This document shows, in pieces, positions 7,748 to 15,304 of a stretch of 31,598 nucleotides of DNA (within the stretch, counting starts at the first letter, position 1; each line of letters opens with the position of its first letter). The DNA comes from an uncultured Collinsella sp. (GTDB lineage Bacteria; Actinomycetota; Coriobacteriia; Coriobacteriales; Coriobacteriaceae): NCBI GenBank assembly GCA_902494085.1, contig CABURU010000013.1:1-31598 (forward strand), read 5' to 3'. The position numbers and the translations under genes were made by a program. The notes under the pieces are model-generated. The model made no database searches. It saw only the letters and a program-made list of their open reading frames with translations, and was not told the DNA's origin.

Positions 7748-8383
7748 TTATCCCCGCTGCGGGCCTGCTGCCGCCACGAGCGGTTCAAGCCCCAGCTCGC
7801 GTGCGTAATCCTCCTGCGTAAAAATCTCAATCAGCTCAAACGTGTCGGATTCGTCGTCAAACGCAAAGTGCAGCACCGCGCAGTTGCCCGGCACGCGATC
7901 GCGCTCGTCGGCCGCCGCACCCTTCACGTGATCCATAAACTCCTTGATGGCCGAGCCATGGCTTACCGCGAGCACGCACGTATGGTCCGGACGCTGCATA
8001 AGCTCGATCAGCGTCGCCACCATGCGCTCGCGCACTTGCATCTGGCCCTCGCCGCCAAACTGGCAATAGAAGTCGCGCCACGGGCGCTCGGGCATAAGCA
8101 TCACGCGCTCGGCCTCAAAGTCGCCAAAGAACCACTCGCGCAGACCGTCCAGGCGCTCGTACGCCAAGCCCGGCCACAAGTTGGCGATAGTCTGCTCGGT
8201 GCGATGAAGCGTGGAGGTGTAGGCATGATCGGGCTCAATGCCACGCGCACGTAAAAACATGCCGGCGCGCGCCGCCTGGTCGCAACCCAACTGCGTAAGC
8301 GGCGAGTCACTCCACCCCTGAATGATACGCTTAAGGTTGAATATCGTCTGTCCATGACGGACCAGATACAGATCTTTATTCAT
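7748..8383 (-). CDS. Histidine phosphatase family protein (phosphoglycerate mutase-like), copy 2
   Basis: A 211-residue member of the branch-2 histidine phosphatase (PhoE/GpmB/CobC-like) superfamily. The phosphohistidine motif LVRHGQT (residues 7-13, RHG at 9-11) is at the N-terminus, the second Arg is in STLHRTEQT, and the second catalytic His is in AVSHGSA. It probably dephosphorylates a small metabolite. ATG 8383 is chosen because AAAGGA lies 6 nt upstream and the conserved fold begins at once; a longer frame to 8434 would run into the upstream gene. It lies 17 bp downstream of a paralogous phosphatase and is surely cotranscribed with it. The two are only moderately alike, so the duplication is old. 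Confidence 0.9.
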   Translation of the reverse strand: MNKDLYLVRHGQTIFNLKRIIQGWSDSPLTQLGCDQAARAGMFLRARGIEPDHAYTSTLHRTEQTIANLWPGLAYERLDGLREWFFGDFEAERVMLMPERPWRDFYCQFGGEGQMQVRERMVATLIELMQRPDHTCVLAVSHGSAIKEFMDHVKGAAADERDRVPGNCAVLHFAFDDESDTFELIEIFTQEDYARELGLEPLVAAAGPQRG

Positions 8384-8400
8384 AGGGGTCCTTTCGTTCG

Positions 8401-8943
8401 TTACCAACCCAAGAGCGAAAACGCCCCGTCGCAATAGCCAAAATGAAGCACGGCACCGTTGTCGGGTAGCTCCCCCTCGCCAGTCACATACTCAAGAAAC
8501 TCCTGGCAGGCTGAGCCATGGGAAACCGCCAGCACGCAGTCGTGCTGCGGCCTGGCCATGATGCGGGACAGCGCCGCGACCATGCGCGACTGAAGCTGCA
8601 CTTCCGACTCGCCGCCAAAGGCCACCGGATAATCGCCCCAGGGCTGCGGCGGCATCTCGCGATTTGATGTGCCCTCCAGCGAGCCAAAATGCCACTCACG
8701 CAGGTCATCGACCAGCTCAATGGAACGGCCCTCGCCAACGATAAGCTCGGCCGTATGCCGCGCCCGGCCCAACGGCGAGGAATACACATGGTCAAAGGCC
8801 ACGCCGCGCGCCTCAAACGCCGCGCGCGTCGCCAGCGCCTGCTCGCGTCCGCGCGCCGTAAGCGGCGAATCGTGCCAGCCCTGCAAAATGCTCTGCACAT
8901 TGAGCTCAGTCTGCCCATGCCGCACCAAATACAGATCTGCCAC
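8401..8943 (-). CDS. Histidine phosphatase family protein (phosphoglycerate mutase-like), copy 1
   Basis: A 180-residue histidine phosphatase with LVRHGQTE near the N-terminus, SSPLGRARHTAE for the second Arg, DDLREWHFGSLEG and AVSHGSA with the second catalytic His. It shares ILQGWxDSPLT and REWxFG with the gene downstream, so the two are tandem paralogues. GTG at 8943 is chosen because GAGGGGAGGG lies just upstream; the longer frame to 9126 covers an intergenic palindrome and a Cys-rich unlikely peptide. Substrate unknown. It could be read from the nitroreductase promoter, but the palindrome between them may separate the transcripts. Confidence 0.88.
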   Translation of the reverse strand: MADLYLVRHGQTELNVQSILQGWHDSPLTARGREQALATRAAFEARGVAFDHVYSSPLGRARHTAELIVGEGRSIELVDDLREWHFGSLEGTSNREMPPQPWGDYPVAFGGESEVQLQSRMVAALSRIMARPQHDCVLAVSHGSACQEFLEYVTGEGELPDNGAVLHFGYCDGAFSLLGW

Positions 8944-8959
8944 ACACCCTCCCCTCGTA

Positions 8960-8992
8960 CCACCGCAAAGGGGACAGGTACCTTTGTGGTGG
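8960..8992. repeat. Intergenic palindrome (CCACCGCAAAGG arms)
   Basis: CCACCGCAAAGG (8960-8971) pairs with CCTTTGTGGTGG (8981-8992), 12 bp with one G-T wobble, around GGACAGGTA. It lies between the nitroreductase stop and the phosphatase start on the minus strand. The CCACCGCAA core also occurs in the palindromes at 25619 and 28895, hinting at a dispersed family. No T-run follows. Confidence 0.6.
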
Positions 8993-9025
8993 TTTACCGC
9001 CGGATTGCACCGCAACGACGCACAA

Positions 9026-9697
9026 CTACAGCAGCACGTCGGCAAGCGGACGCTTGGGTACGTGGTGCACCCGCGCCTCGTCGCGCCAATAATTGATGGA
9101 GCCGTCGGGGTTGGAATCGATCGCATCGATCACCTGTGTCTCGGCCGGAACGCCAAACGCCATGATCAGCTTGAGCTCATACTTGTCGTTATCGAGCCCC
9201 ATGGCATCGATCGCGTGGGGCGTAAAGGCCTTGAACATGCAGGCTGCCACCTCGGGCGTGGCGCTGCGGGCGGCGAGCATCATCGTCTGCGCGGCAATGC
9301 CCGTGTCGACCTCGGTAATGGGAGCGGCGGGCTTGCCCGGAACGGCGCGCTCGGCCAAAATCGCGATGTAGCCGGTCGGGCGCTCACCCTCGGCAGGACC
9401 CGGCCAATCCTTAAGCGCACCGGCCCACGCGAGCTCATCAAATACGCGCGCGCAATCCTCGGCATCGCTCACCACATGAAAACGAAGACGCTGAGCATTG
9501 GCACCACAGGGAGTCAGGTGAGCCAGCTCTGCCAGCTCGAGCAAAAACTCACGCGGCACGCGCATGGACTCGTCAAAACGGCGGCACGTACGGGCACGAC
9601 GGACCAGCGCATCAAACGCTTCCAAGCCGAGCTTTTCGCAACCCTGCTCTGCCATCGATTCGACACTCGACGGCGCCTCGGGAACTGCTTCGTTCAT
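9026..9697 (-). CDS. Nitroreductase family protein
   Basis: A 223-residue FMN-dependent nitroreductase-fold protein. RRARTCRRFDES (around 33-44) is the family's N-terminal FMN-binding arginine motif (RRSxRxF), LAHLTPCGANAQRLRFHVV matches 'a..aPsg.n.QpwrfvvV', and the C-terminal half has the DTGIAAQTMMLAARS helix and GVPAET. It probably reduces quinones, nitro compounds or flavins using NAD(P)H; the substrate is unknown. ATG 9697 is preferred because the longer frame upstream is rich in unlikely residues; the site before it (GGGGGT) is modest. Upstream AT-rich DNA (9698-9930) holds the divergent promoters of this gene and the HdeD-like unit, but no clear consensus was identified. Confidence 0.85.
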   Translation of the reverse strand: MNEAVPEAPSSVESMAEQGCEKLGLEAFDALVRRARTCRRFDESMRVPREFLLELAELAHLTPCGANAQRLRFHVVSDAEDCARVFDELAWAGALKDWPGPAEGERPTGYIAILAERAVPGKPAAPITEVDTGIAAQTMMLAARSATPEVAACMFKAFTPHAIDAMGLDNDKYELKLIMAFGVPAETQVIDAIDSNPDGSINYWRDEARVHHVPKRPLADVLL

Positions 9698-9932
9698 AGG
9701 GACCCCCAATACAAGCCAATTGTCCTTAGGAAAATCTAACCTAAAACGTAGGCAATAACGAACAGGGCTGCAATGTTCTACACCTGTTGAATAGAAAATC
9801 GCAACGTGGGGAACAACGGAAACAATTCGGGGCCTTTGGGTTACGTTTCGCCCTCTCCGACCCATACGCCAGCGCCTTTAGGCGATACTGGTTGTAACGA
9901 TCAAGGCTTACGCCGCACGGAAAGGAGACATT

Positions 9933-9977
9933 ATGGGCATCTTTAAGAACGATGACCAAAAATCGAGCCAGTTTTGA
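9933..9977 (+). CDS. 14-codon leader frame, in frame with the HdeD-like gene and ended by TGA
   Basis: AAGGAG (9922-9927), the best ribosome binding site in this region, stands 5 nt before ATG 9933. The frame reads MGIFKNDDQKSSQF and stops at TGA 9975-9977. The same frame then continues as FDEKSMAGKAVKAVRW into the membrane protein whose next ATG is 9993. It is most simply the original 5' end of that gene interrupted by one stop codon; the local sequence TTTTGATTT could derive from TTTGATTTT (Phe-Asp-Phe). Translational restart, readthrough and sequence error are all possible. Confidence 0.5.
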   Translation: MGIFKNDDQKSSQF

Positions 9978-9992
9978 TTTGACGAGAAAAGC

Positions 9993-10535
9993 ATGGCGGG
10001 CAAAGCCGTCAAGGCCGTGCGCTGGATTTACGCCATCACGGGCGTCTTAGCGCTCATTGCTGGTATCGCGCTGCTTTTTGCACCCGCCAAGTCCCTCGTC
10101 TTTTTGACGACTGTCCTGGGTTTTTACTTTGTAATCACTGCTGCCATCAGGCTGTTCACTGCCATTTTTGAGCCGCTGCTGCCCACCGGCTGGCGCGTGA
10201 CGAGCATCATCTCCAACCTACTCATTATCTTGGGCGGCGCCATAATCCTGCGCAACCAGGCCTTCTCGACCGCGACGCTCACCACGATGGTGGTTATCGT
10301 GGCCGGCTTTGGCTGGATTGTCGAAGGTGTCATGTCCATTCTGGAGTCCGAGCTTTCGTCCAACCGCGCCCTCGCCATCCTGAGCGGCGCACTCTCCATC
10401 ATCGCCGGCATGTTCGTGTTTATCTATCCGCTGTGGTCGGCCAAGATGCTCGTCATCTTTAGCGGCGCCGCACTGCTGGTGTTTGGCGTAACGCTGATTG
10501 TTCGTGCTACTCAATTTGGCAAACTGGTGCACTAG
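9993..10535 (+). CDS. HdeD/DUF308 family membrane protein
   Basis: A 180-residue integral membrane protein made of about six hydrophobic helices (first two near residues 9-28 and 36-56) joined by short loops, a pattern of the HdeD/DUF308 family linked to acid stress in enterobacteria. Features include WIYAITGVLALIAGIALLF and repeated 'LiilGGaii' segments. ATG 9993 has only a poor site (GAGAAAA), whereas a strong site belongs to the in-frame ATG at 9933, from which it is cut off by TGA 9975-9977. If read through, the protein would have 200 residues. Its TAG abuts the ATG of the UPF0178 gene with no gap, so those two are translationally coupled. Role inferred from family only. Confidence 0.82.
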   Translation: MAGKAVKAVRWIYAITGVLALIAGIALLFAPAKSLVFLTTVLGFYFVITAAIRLFTAIFEPLLPTGWRVTSIISNLLIILGGAIILRNQAFSTATLTTMVVIVAGFGWIVEGVMSILESELSSNRALAILSGALSIIAGMFVFIYPLWSAKMLVIFSGAALLVFGVTLIVRATQFGKLVH

Positions 10536-11018
10536 ATGCCACGAACGCTCTTTATTGATGCAGACGCCTGCCCGGTCACGCGCGAGTCGATTGACTGCGC
10601 GCGGCGGGCGGGCGTCGCCGTTGTTATCGCCGGCAACAGCACGCAAAACCTAGAACGGCACATTCGCCGCGACGACCCGCGCGATGCTGAGCACGCGCGA
10701 CGCGGATTTTGGGTCACGACGCTCGATGTGAGCGTTGGCGCCGACAGCGCCGACTTTGCCATTGTCGAACGCCTGCAGGCGGGCGACGTAGTCGTGACGC
10801 AGGACATTGGCTTGGCGAGCATGGTGCTCGGGCGCGATGCCGCCGCCATCGGCGTGCGCGGGCGCGTCTACGATAAGGCGACCATCGACATGCAACTGTT
10901 TATTCGCCACGAGGAAAAGAAGGTGCGCCGCGCCGGCGGTCGCACTCGCGGTCCGGCGGCATTTACCAGCGAAGACCGGGCCCGCTTTAAGCGCAACCTC
11001 ACCGAGCTGCTGCGCTAA
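10536..11018 (+). CDS. UPF0178 / DUF188 family protein (YaiI/YqxD)
   Basis: A 160-residue cytosolic protein of the DUF188 (YaiI/YqxD) family. The signature IDADACPV (residues 7-14) at the N-terminus, VVTQDIGLA in the middle and the positively charged tail are typical; the acidic cluster gives a PIN-like nuclease look, but activity is not established. Length is standard. It starts directly after the TAG of the HdeD-like gene and is followed by two hairpins, the first with a seven-T run. Cotranscription with the membrane protein is clear from the spacing; a shared function is not known. Confidence 0.93.
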   Translation: MPRTLFIDADACPVTRESIDCARRAGVAVVIAGNSTQNLERHIRRDDPRDAEHARRGFWVTTLDVSVGADSADFAIVERLQAGDVVVTQDIGLASMVLGRDAAAIGVRGRVYDKATIDMQLFIRHEEKKVRRAGGRTRGPAAFTSEDRARFKRNLTELLR

Positions 11019-11023
11019 CCAAG

Positions 11024-11061
11024 GTAGATTTTTGGGACATGCCCGGAAATCTGCTTTTTTT
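11024..11061 (+). terminator. Rho-independent terminator after the UPF0178 gene
   Basis: GTAGATTTTTGGG (11024-11036) pairs with CCCGGAAATCTGC (11042-11054), 13 bp including G-T wobbles, and is followed by seven T (11055-11061). Confidence 0.88.
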
Positions 11062-11102
11062 GCTTTGGGCGGTATGAGCGCTCAAAATCCATGGCTCAAC
11101 AA

Positions 11103-11175
11103 AAAACGGGCTTCAAAATGCCATGCGTCGCCGCATTGTGCAGGCGCCGAGCATGGCTATTTTGAAGCCCGTTTT
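11103..11175 (-). terminator. Long bidirectional terminator palindrome
   Basis: The left arm 11103-11126 and right arm 11151-11175 pair over 23 bp with one bulge; the core is ACGGGCTTCAAAAT. An A-run sits on the left flank and a T-run on the right, so it can stop transcription from both sides. It ends 11 bp before the stop of the minus-strand permease and faces the UPF0178 unit, which already has its own terminator at 11024. Confidence 0.88.
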
Positions 11176-11186
11176 GTTAGGCCCAC

Positions 11187-12275
11187 TTAGAGGCCGAAGG
11201 CGGAGAGGATGAGGCCCCAGCCGGCACCGATGACGTACATCATGATCAGGAACAGGACGTTTTCGCGGGCGCTACGGTTGGTGCGGAACAGCACCAGGTA
11301 GCCCACACCGGCAGAGATGAGCGTGCCGGCGAGCATCGGGGCCAGATGCAGCGCGCCTTCCAGGTACAGTTGCGTGATGACGACGCTGGCCGAGCAGTTG
11401 GGAATCAGGCCGACGAGTGCCGAGCCCAGGACCGCAAGCGTCTCGTTGCCGCGCAGGAACTGCTCGATCGCGGACTCGCCGAAGGTCTCGAGCACGGCGA
11501 CCAGGACCAGCGTCACCAGAAAAATGAATACCGAGACCTGCACGGTGTGCGAGATCGCGCTGCGGATGATCGACAGGACAGGCGTCCCTTCGTGGGAGTG
11601 GGAGTGACCGTGGCCATCATGGTGTTCATGCTCGCCCTCATGACCGTGATCGTGGCCATGTCCGTGTTCATACTCGTCCTCGTCTTCATCGCAACCGCAA
11701 TGATCGCGCTCGCACAGCTCGTGGATGTGGTCGGCGCTCACGCCCGCCTCGGCCACCTCGTCGATGATGTCACCGCCGCTGTGGTCGTCGTGCGCGCAGT
11801 TCACATGAGCCGAATTAGCAGCGGCCCCCAGCACGGTACGGCGAATCGCCGCATGCGCGCGAGCGTTACGACGCAGGCCGCGAATGGCGGCGTCCACGAT
11901 AAAGCCCGTGACCAGCGCGATCAGTGCCTTCGAAGCCAAAAGCATCGCCATGGTCTGCACGGGCACCTGCTCGGCGAGCAACAGCGGCAGCATCTCATCG
12001 GAGGTCGAAAGGAACACCGCCACCAACGTGCCCAAGGTCACGACACGACCGGCGTACAGCGTGGCCGCCATTGCCGAAAAGCCGCACTGCGGCACCATGC
12101 CCAGCAACGAGCCAACCACGGGGCCCGCGGCACCGGCGCGCTTGATGGCGCCGTTAACGCTGTCGCCCGCGACGTGCTCCAGGGTCTCGAGGGCCAGATA
12201 TGTCACCAATAAGAACGGTACCAGCGAGAGCGTGTCCTTGCCGGCGTCGAGCAGAATATCAATCAGCAAATCCAT
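11187..12275 (-). CDS. ArsP_2-type heavy-metal/manganese permease with His-rich loop
   Basis: A 362-residue polytopic membrane protein of the family Pfam calls ArsP_2 (putative 10-TM heavy-metal exporter), which other annotations call a putative manganese transporter. Two homologous halves each carry a Cys-containing motif: PQCGFS (about 62-67) and IPNCSAS in the C-terminal half. Between them lies a cytosolic loop of about 80 residues, acidic and very rich in histidine (EYEHGHGHDHGHEG and HDGHGHSHSHE), plus CERDHCGCDED, expected to bind metal. Start ATG 12275 has a weak AAAGG site. The promoter is overlapped by CTAGG dyads. Export of Mn2+ or another divalent metal is inferred. Confidence 0.85.
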   Translation of the reverse strand: MDLLIDILLDAGKDTLSLVPFLLVTYLALETLEHVAGDSVNGAIKRAGAAGPVVGSLLGMVPQCGFSAMAATLYAGRVVTLGTLVAVFLSTSDEMLPLLLAEQVPVQTMAMLLASKALIALVTGFIVDAAIRGLRRNARAHAAIRRTVLGAAANSAHVNCAHDDHSGGDIIDEVAEAGVSADHIHELCERDHCGCDEDEDEYEHGHGHDHGHEGEHEHHDGHGHSHSHEGTPVLSIIRSAISHTVQVSVFIFLVTLVLVAVLETFGESAIEQFLRGNETLAVLGSALVGLIPNCSASVVITQLYLEGALHLAPMLAGTLISAGVGYLVLFRTNRSARENVLFLIMMYVIGAGWGLILSAFGL

Positions 12276-12307
12276 GACGGATGGAACCTTTCGTGTCTTT
12301 CGGCAGC

Positions 12308-12365
12308 ATTGTAAAAGTCCTAGCGGTCAACTAGGGTATTGTAGTTGTCCTAGGCGCGATGCCAA
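12308..12365 (-). promoter_or_regulatory. Promoter with CTAGG dyad operator upstream of the ArsP_2 permease
   Basis: On the minus strand TTGGCA (12360-12365) and TACAAT (12338-12343) are 16 bp apart, five of six matches each. CCTAGG just upstream and CCCTAG just downstream of the -10 form an imperfect dyad, and a further CTAGGAC follows with a second TACAAT (12308-12313). This looks like a repressor operator laid over the -10. The leader (about 55 nt) is too short for a yybP-ykoY manganese riboswitch. AGTTGCCCATG at 12367-12377 recurs upstream of the MntR-like gene. Confidence 0.6.
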
Positions 12366-12447
12366 TAGTTGCCCATGGTAAACTATCATCTCGCCACATC
12401 TTAATGACCCTGAGCCGCACGACGCGGCCCATCCAAGGAGCAGTTAT

Positions 12448-13416
12448 ATGAACGTTTCACAAGCACTCGAATACGAGCGCCAGCCGTTTATTCCCATGTT
12501 TATCTATGGCGATCACGGCGCCATGGAGTCCGAGCGCCAGAAGGGCGAAGAGGCCCTCAAGGTGCTCGAGACCGAGTACTTTACCGCCGAGGTCGACCCC
12601 GGCTTCGACTTTGCCACCGTGCGCGACCTGGCCGACCGCAACCGCGACCTGTGCGACCAGATTGGCGAGGCACGCCTGCGCAACGTGACGCCCGCGACGC
12701 TTTCGCGCGGCCTGTCCGATGCCGACACCTGCGCCGCCATCGGCAAGATGCAAAAGCGCACCGCCGCGTCCGTTATGCGCGAGATCCGCGGCGACCGCGA
12801 CGCGCTCGGCGTGGCCTACGCCCGCAAGCCCATCCAGGGCACCGTGCTCGGTGTCGACATCGAGACCACCGGCCGTGCACCCGAGCGCGGTTATATCATC
12901 AATGTGGGTTGGGAAATCATGGAGCTCACCAGCGACGCCGTCCCGCACGACGCCGAGGCGCACTACTGCGGTCTGCCCGACATCTACCGCGGCGAGGATG
13001 TGCCGTTGTCGAATATCCACCACATCACCTGGGACGACATCGACGGCAAAAAGCCGTTCCGCGAGAACAAGGAACTGCAGAAGCAGCTGCTCAAGCTTAT
13101 GAAGAAGTACCCGTACATGGCGCACAACGCCGCCTTTGAGGACAGTTGGTTCAAGATCCACCTGGACGGTTACGCCGAGGCACGCCGCGCCGGCAAGATC
13201 ATCGTCATCGACTCGCGCCAGATCTGCCGCAGCCTGGATGCCGACGTCCGCTCGCTCCCCCGCGAATCCGCCCCCGCCGCGCTCGAGAACTGGGCGCGCC
13301 GCCGTGGAACCCTCGCCGCCGACGCCAACGAGCAGCATCTGGGCCTCGACGACACCGACCTCATGCTCCGCACCGTCCAAGCCGAGTTCAACCTCAAGAA
13401 CCTGTTTGCCAAGTAG
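12448..13416 (+). CDS. DEDDh 3'-5' exonuclease-like protein
   Basis: A 322-residue protein whose C-terminal part (about 131-322) is a DnaQ-like exonuclease. Exo I is GVDIETTG with D137 and E139, Exo II is AHNAAFED (225-232) with E231/D232, and Exo III is HLGLDDTD with H297 and D301/D302, giving a DEDDh set. The first 130 residues are charged, helical and unlike known DNA polymerase epsilon-chain extensions; their role is unknown. AAGGAG lies 7 nt before the ATG. It is alone on the strand and divergent from the metal permease. It is likely a single-strand DNA or RNA processing enzyme. Polymerase proofreading is unlikely given the distinct N-terminus. Confidence 0.85.
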   Translation: MNVSQALEYERQPFIPMFIYGDHGAMESERQKGEEALKVLETEYFTAEVDPGFDFATVRDLADRNRDLCDQIGEARLRNVTPATLSRGLSDADTCAAIGKMQKRTAASVMREIRGDRDALGVAYARKPIQGTVLGVDIETTGRAPERGYIINVGWEIMELTSDAVPHDAEAHYCGLPDIYRGEDVPLSNIHHITWDDIDGKKPFRENKELQKQLLKLMKKYPYMAHNAAFEDSWFKIHLDGYAEARRAGKIIVIDSRQICRSLDADVRSLPRESAPAALENWARRRGTLAADANEQHLGLDDTDLMLRTVQAEFNLKNLFAK

Positions 13417-13768
13417 AAACGCCTGCGACAAACCCCGGGGGTAGATCACGAGCGGCCTCGCAGCGGAAAACCCCGCAGCGGGGCCGCCCTACGTTCCACA
13501 GATAGATCTGCCATCACAAATTCTGAACCCTCATTTTGAACGATTTCGGCCAATTCCCGACACGTAATTCGTTGTCGGATGGCGATGCATCGATATCAAA
13601 TGTGCAGCAATTGAGTATTTCTATGCTATAGCCAAGCTGCGAAAACTTTTATTTAGGGCATACCAACCCATAATTGCGTCAAGCTTTTGGTCAGCATTTG
13701 GTTAGACCTCTAAAACGACTTTTTCACTCAGCGCCATCAACACGGCATTAGCTGACACGATATATACC
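13417..13768. other. 352-bp AT-richer intergenic region
   Basis: It begins with a GC stem-loop (13452-13464 with 13475-13487, 13 positions, two mismatches) that may end the exonuclease mRNA but has no T-run. From about 13500 base composition turns clearly AT-rich (for example TTGAGTATTTCTATGCTATA near 13612), unlike the rest of the window. No gene or firm promoter was found. It probably marks the edge of a transferred segment. Confidence 0.5.
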
Positions 13769-14959
13769 ATGAGTATCGTATTGTCACATACCACTGCAAA
13801 AGCGGTCTACCAGGCCGCGCATTCGGTGTCTGCGAAAGGCATCGAGTCCTGTAACCCTGCCGCGATTTACGGATCATGTCCCACCGGAACGCTCCTTGAC
13901 GCAGCCGCAGAATGGCTCACCAAACATGATGTTTCCCTCGACGCGAATGATTCCCTCGAGGTGATGGTGTTTGATCGCAGGAATGCGCGCCATGCAATGA
14001 ACTGTCAATGCCACGTTTCTTCAAAACGATTCTCGAACTCACGCTTTATAGAGCTTGAAGATGGCATCTTCATTGTTGGCGTTGAGCTTTGCGCACTTCA
14101 GGCCGCCACCTATCTTCCTTTTCGCGAACTGGTGGAGTACTACTTTGAACTATGCGGCGCTTATTCCCTTGGAACCGACTCTTCCACCTCCTATACCGAG
14201 CGTTTCGCGCTCACCTCGACCGAGAGATTGAAACAGTTCTTTAATTCCATTACCAGATGCGACGGTCTGGCTCTTGCCCGAAAGGCGATCCAATGTGTGC
14301 GCGACGGATGCCGATCTCCCATGGAAACGGCATTAATCATGATGCTTACGCTGCCCAAAAGCGAAGGTGGACTTGGTATTAAGGGAATTGAGACCGATTA
14401 CGAATTACAGGTCACCGCCGCCGCAAAGAATCTCACGAGACGCAAAAAGTTCTTTATGGATGCGTATCTAAAGAAATCTCGCACAGACATTGAATACAAC
14501 GGTTTTTATCATGACGCGGAAGAAGACCGCGCCATCGATGAGGAACGCAAGAATGCGCTTGCGTCCATGGGATACGGAATCATCACCGTCAGCCGTTATT
14601 CCTTTATGCATGCCAGCTCTTTCGTTAGGGTCATGGAAGCAATCCAGCGGAAAGAGGGCGTACGCCCCTCGCGTCTACCAAAAGACTTTCAAATCATGCA
14701 AGAGGACCTGAGACAGTTTGTGCTCAGAAGGTTTATAGAAGAGAAAAGGCGAATTCAGAAGCAGCTTCGCCAGGATTCCGAAGAGCGCCAACGAATCGAC
14801 CTCGAAAAAGCAACACTCGAAGGCATCACGCTGGATGACCCGACAATTAATGAAGTTACAGCAATCGATGACATGCAGACAGTCGAATCCGACAGCCCAT
14901 CATTTGCCCAAACAAGCAGCCTCGCGCCCGAGGGCAGGATCTTCGGGGCCGGAAGCTAG
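13769..14959 (+). CDS. AbiEi-like protein with PD-(D/E)XK (DUF559/Vsr-like) nuclease domain
   Basis: A 396-residue protein in two parts. Residues 1 to about 180 resemble the scaffold found before DUF559 nuclease domains and in AbiEi-type antitoxins: LSHTTAKAVYQ at the start, a LEVMVFDRR strand, then HVSSKRF and a helix pair ending ELVEYYFELCG. Residues about 183-290 look like a DUF559/Vsr-like nuclease: SPMETAL (E186), FFMDAYLKK (D231), DIEYNGFYH (E242), DEERKNALASMGYGIITV. The tail is charged coiled coil (about 310-360). Codon use is more AT-rich than in its neighbours, the ATG has no Shine-Dalgarno site and no partner toxin gene adjoins. A defence or mobile-element role is inferred, not shown. 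Confidence 0.7.
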   Translation: MSIVLSHTTAKAVYQAAHSVSAKGIESCNPAAIYGSCPTGTLLDAAAEWLTKHDVSLDANDSLEVMVFDRRNARHAMNCQCHVSSKRFSNSRFIELEDGIFIVGVELCALQAATYLPFRELVEYYFELCGAYSLGTDSSTSYTERFALTSTERLKQFFNSITRCDGLALARKAIQCVRDGCRSPMETALIMMLTLPKSEGGLGIKGIETDYELQVTAAAKNLTRRKKFFMDAYLKKSRTDIEYNGFYHDAEEDRAIDEERKNALASMGYGIITVSRYSFMHASSFVRVMEAIQRKEGVRPSRLPKDFQIMQEDLRQFVLRRFIEEKRRIQKQLRQDSEERQRIDLEKATLEGITLDDPTINEVTAIDDMQTVESDSPSFAQTSSLAPEGRIFGAGS

Positions 14960-14989
14960 ACCGGCTAACAAGGTGGGTACCCTAGCGAT

Positions 14990-15202
14990 GTGCAAAATTG
15001 CGAGTATTCAGCAGGGTCGGCCCTCCAGCACCCACAAGTTAATCCAAATGAGAAACAAAGACGCTATCGAACGGGAACGTTAGGCAACACTTGAGGAAGA
15101 TCTTATCTGTTTACCGCCCTTGGATAACTCTTGAGCGGCTTTATTTGGCCCGAAATAGATAAACAGACCCCCTATAGTTGCAGAATACTCCAATTTTTGC
15201 AC
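14990..15202. repeat. Inverted pair of a 24-nt motif in a 419-bp intergenic region
   Basis: Positions 14990-15013 (plus) and 15179-15202 (minus) share 20 of 24 bases; the common form is GTGCAAAA, then GAGTATTC, then GCA. They face each other across about 165 bp. Between them TCTGTTTA (15106-15113) pairs with TAAACAGA (15160-15167). The whole gap 14960-15304 has no credible gene; a 65-codon minus frame (15080-15277) spans the right copy but lacks support. It could be the ends of a small mobile element or a binding-site pair. Confidence 0.45.
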
Positions 15203-15304
15203 GGCGCGGGGGCACCCACCTCGGCATCGACTATCAAAACCGCTCAATCCGGAATCTCGTCCACTATTCCCCATCATTTTGTGCGATGAATTACTTAAAC
15301 GTTA

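Noticed and set aside
11580..11700. Repetitive stretch as a possible CRISPR or microsatellite
   Set aside because: It is the codon-level repeat of the His-rich loop of the metal permease, not spaced identical repeats.
15080..15277. 65-codon minus-strand frame in the gap before the ArsR-type gene
   Set aside because: No ribosome binding site or recognisable domain; it overlaps the inverted motif and a hairpin, so it is more likely non-coding.
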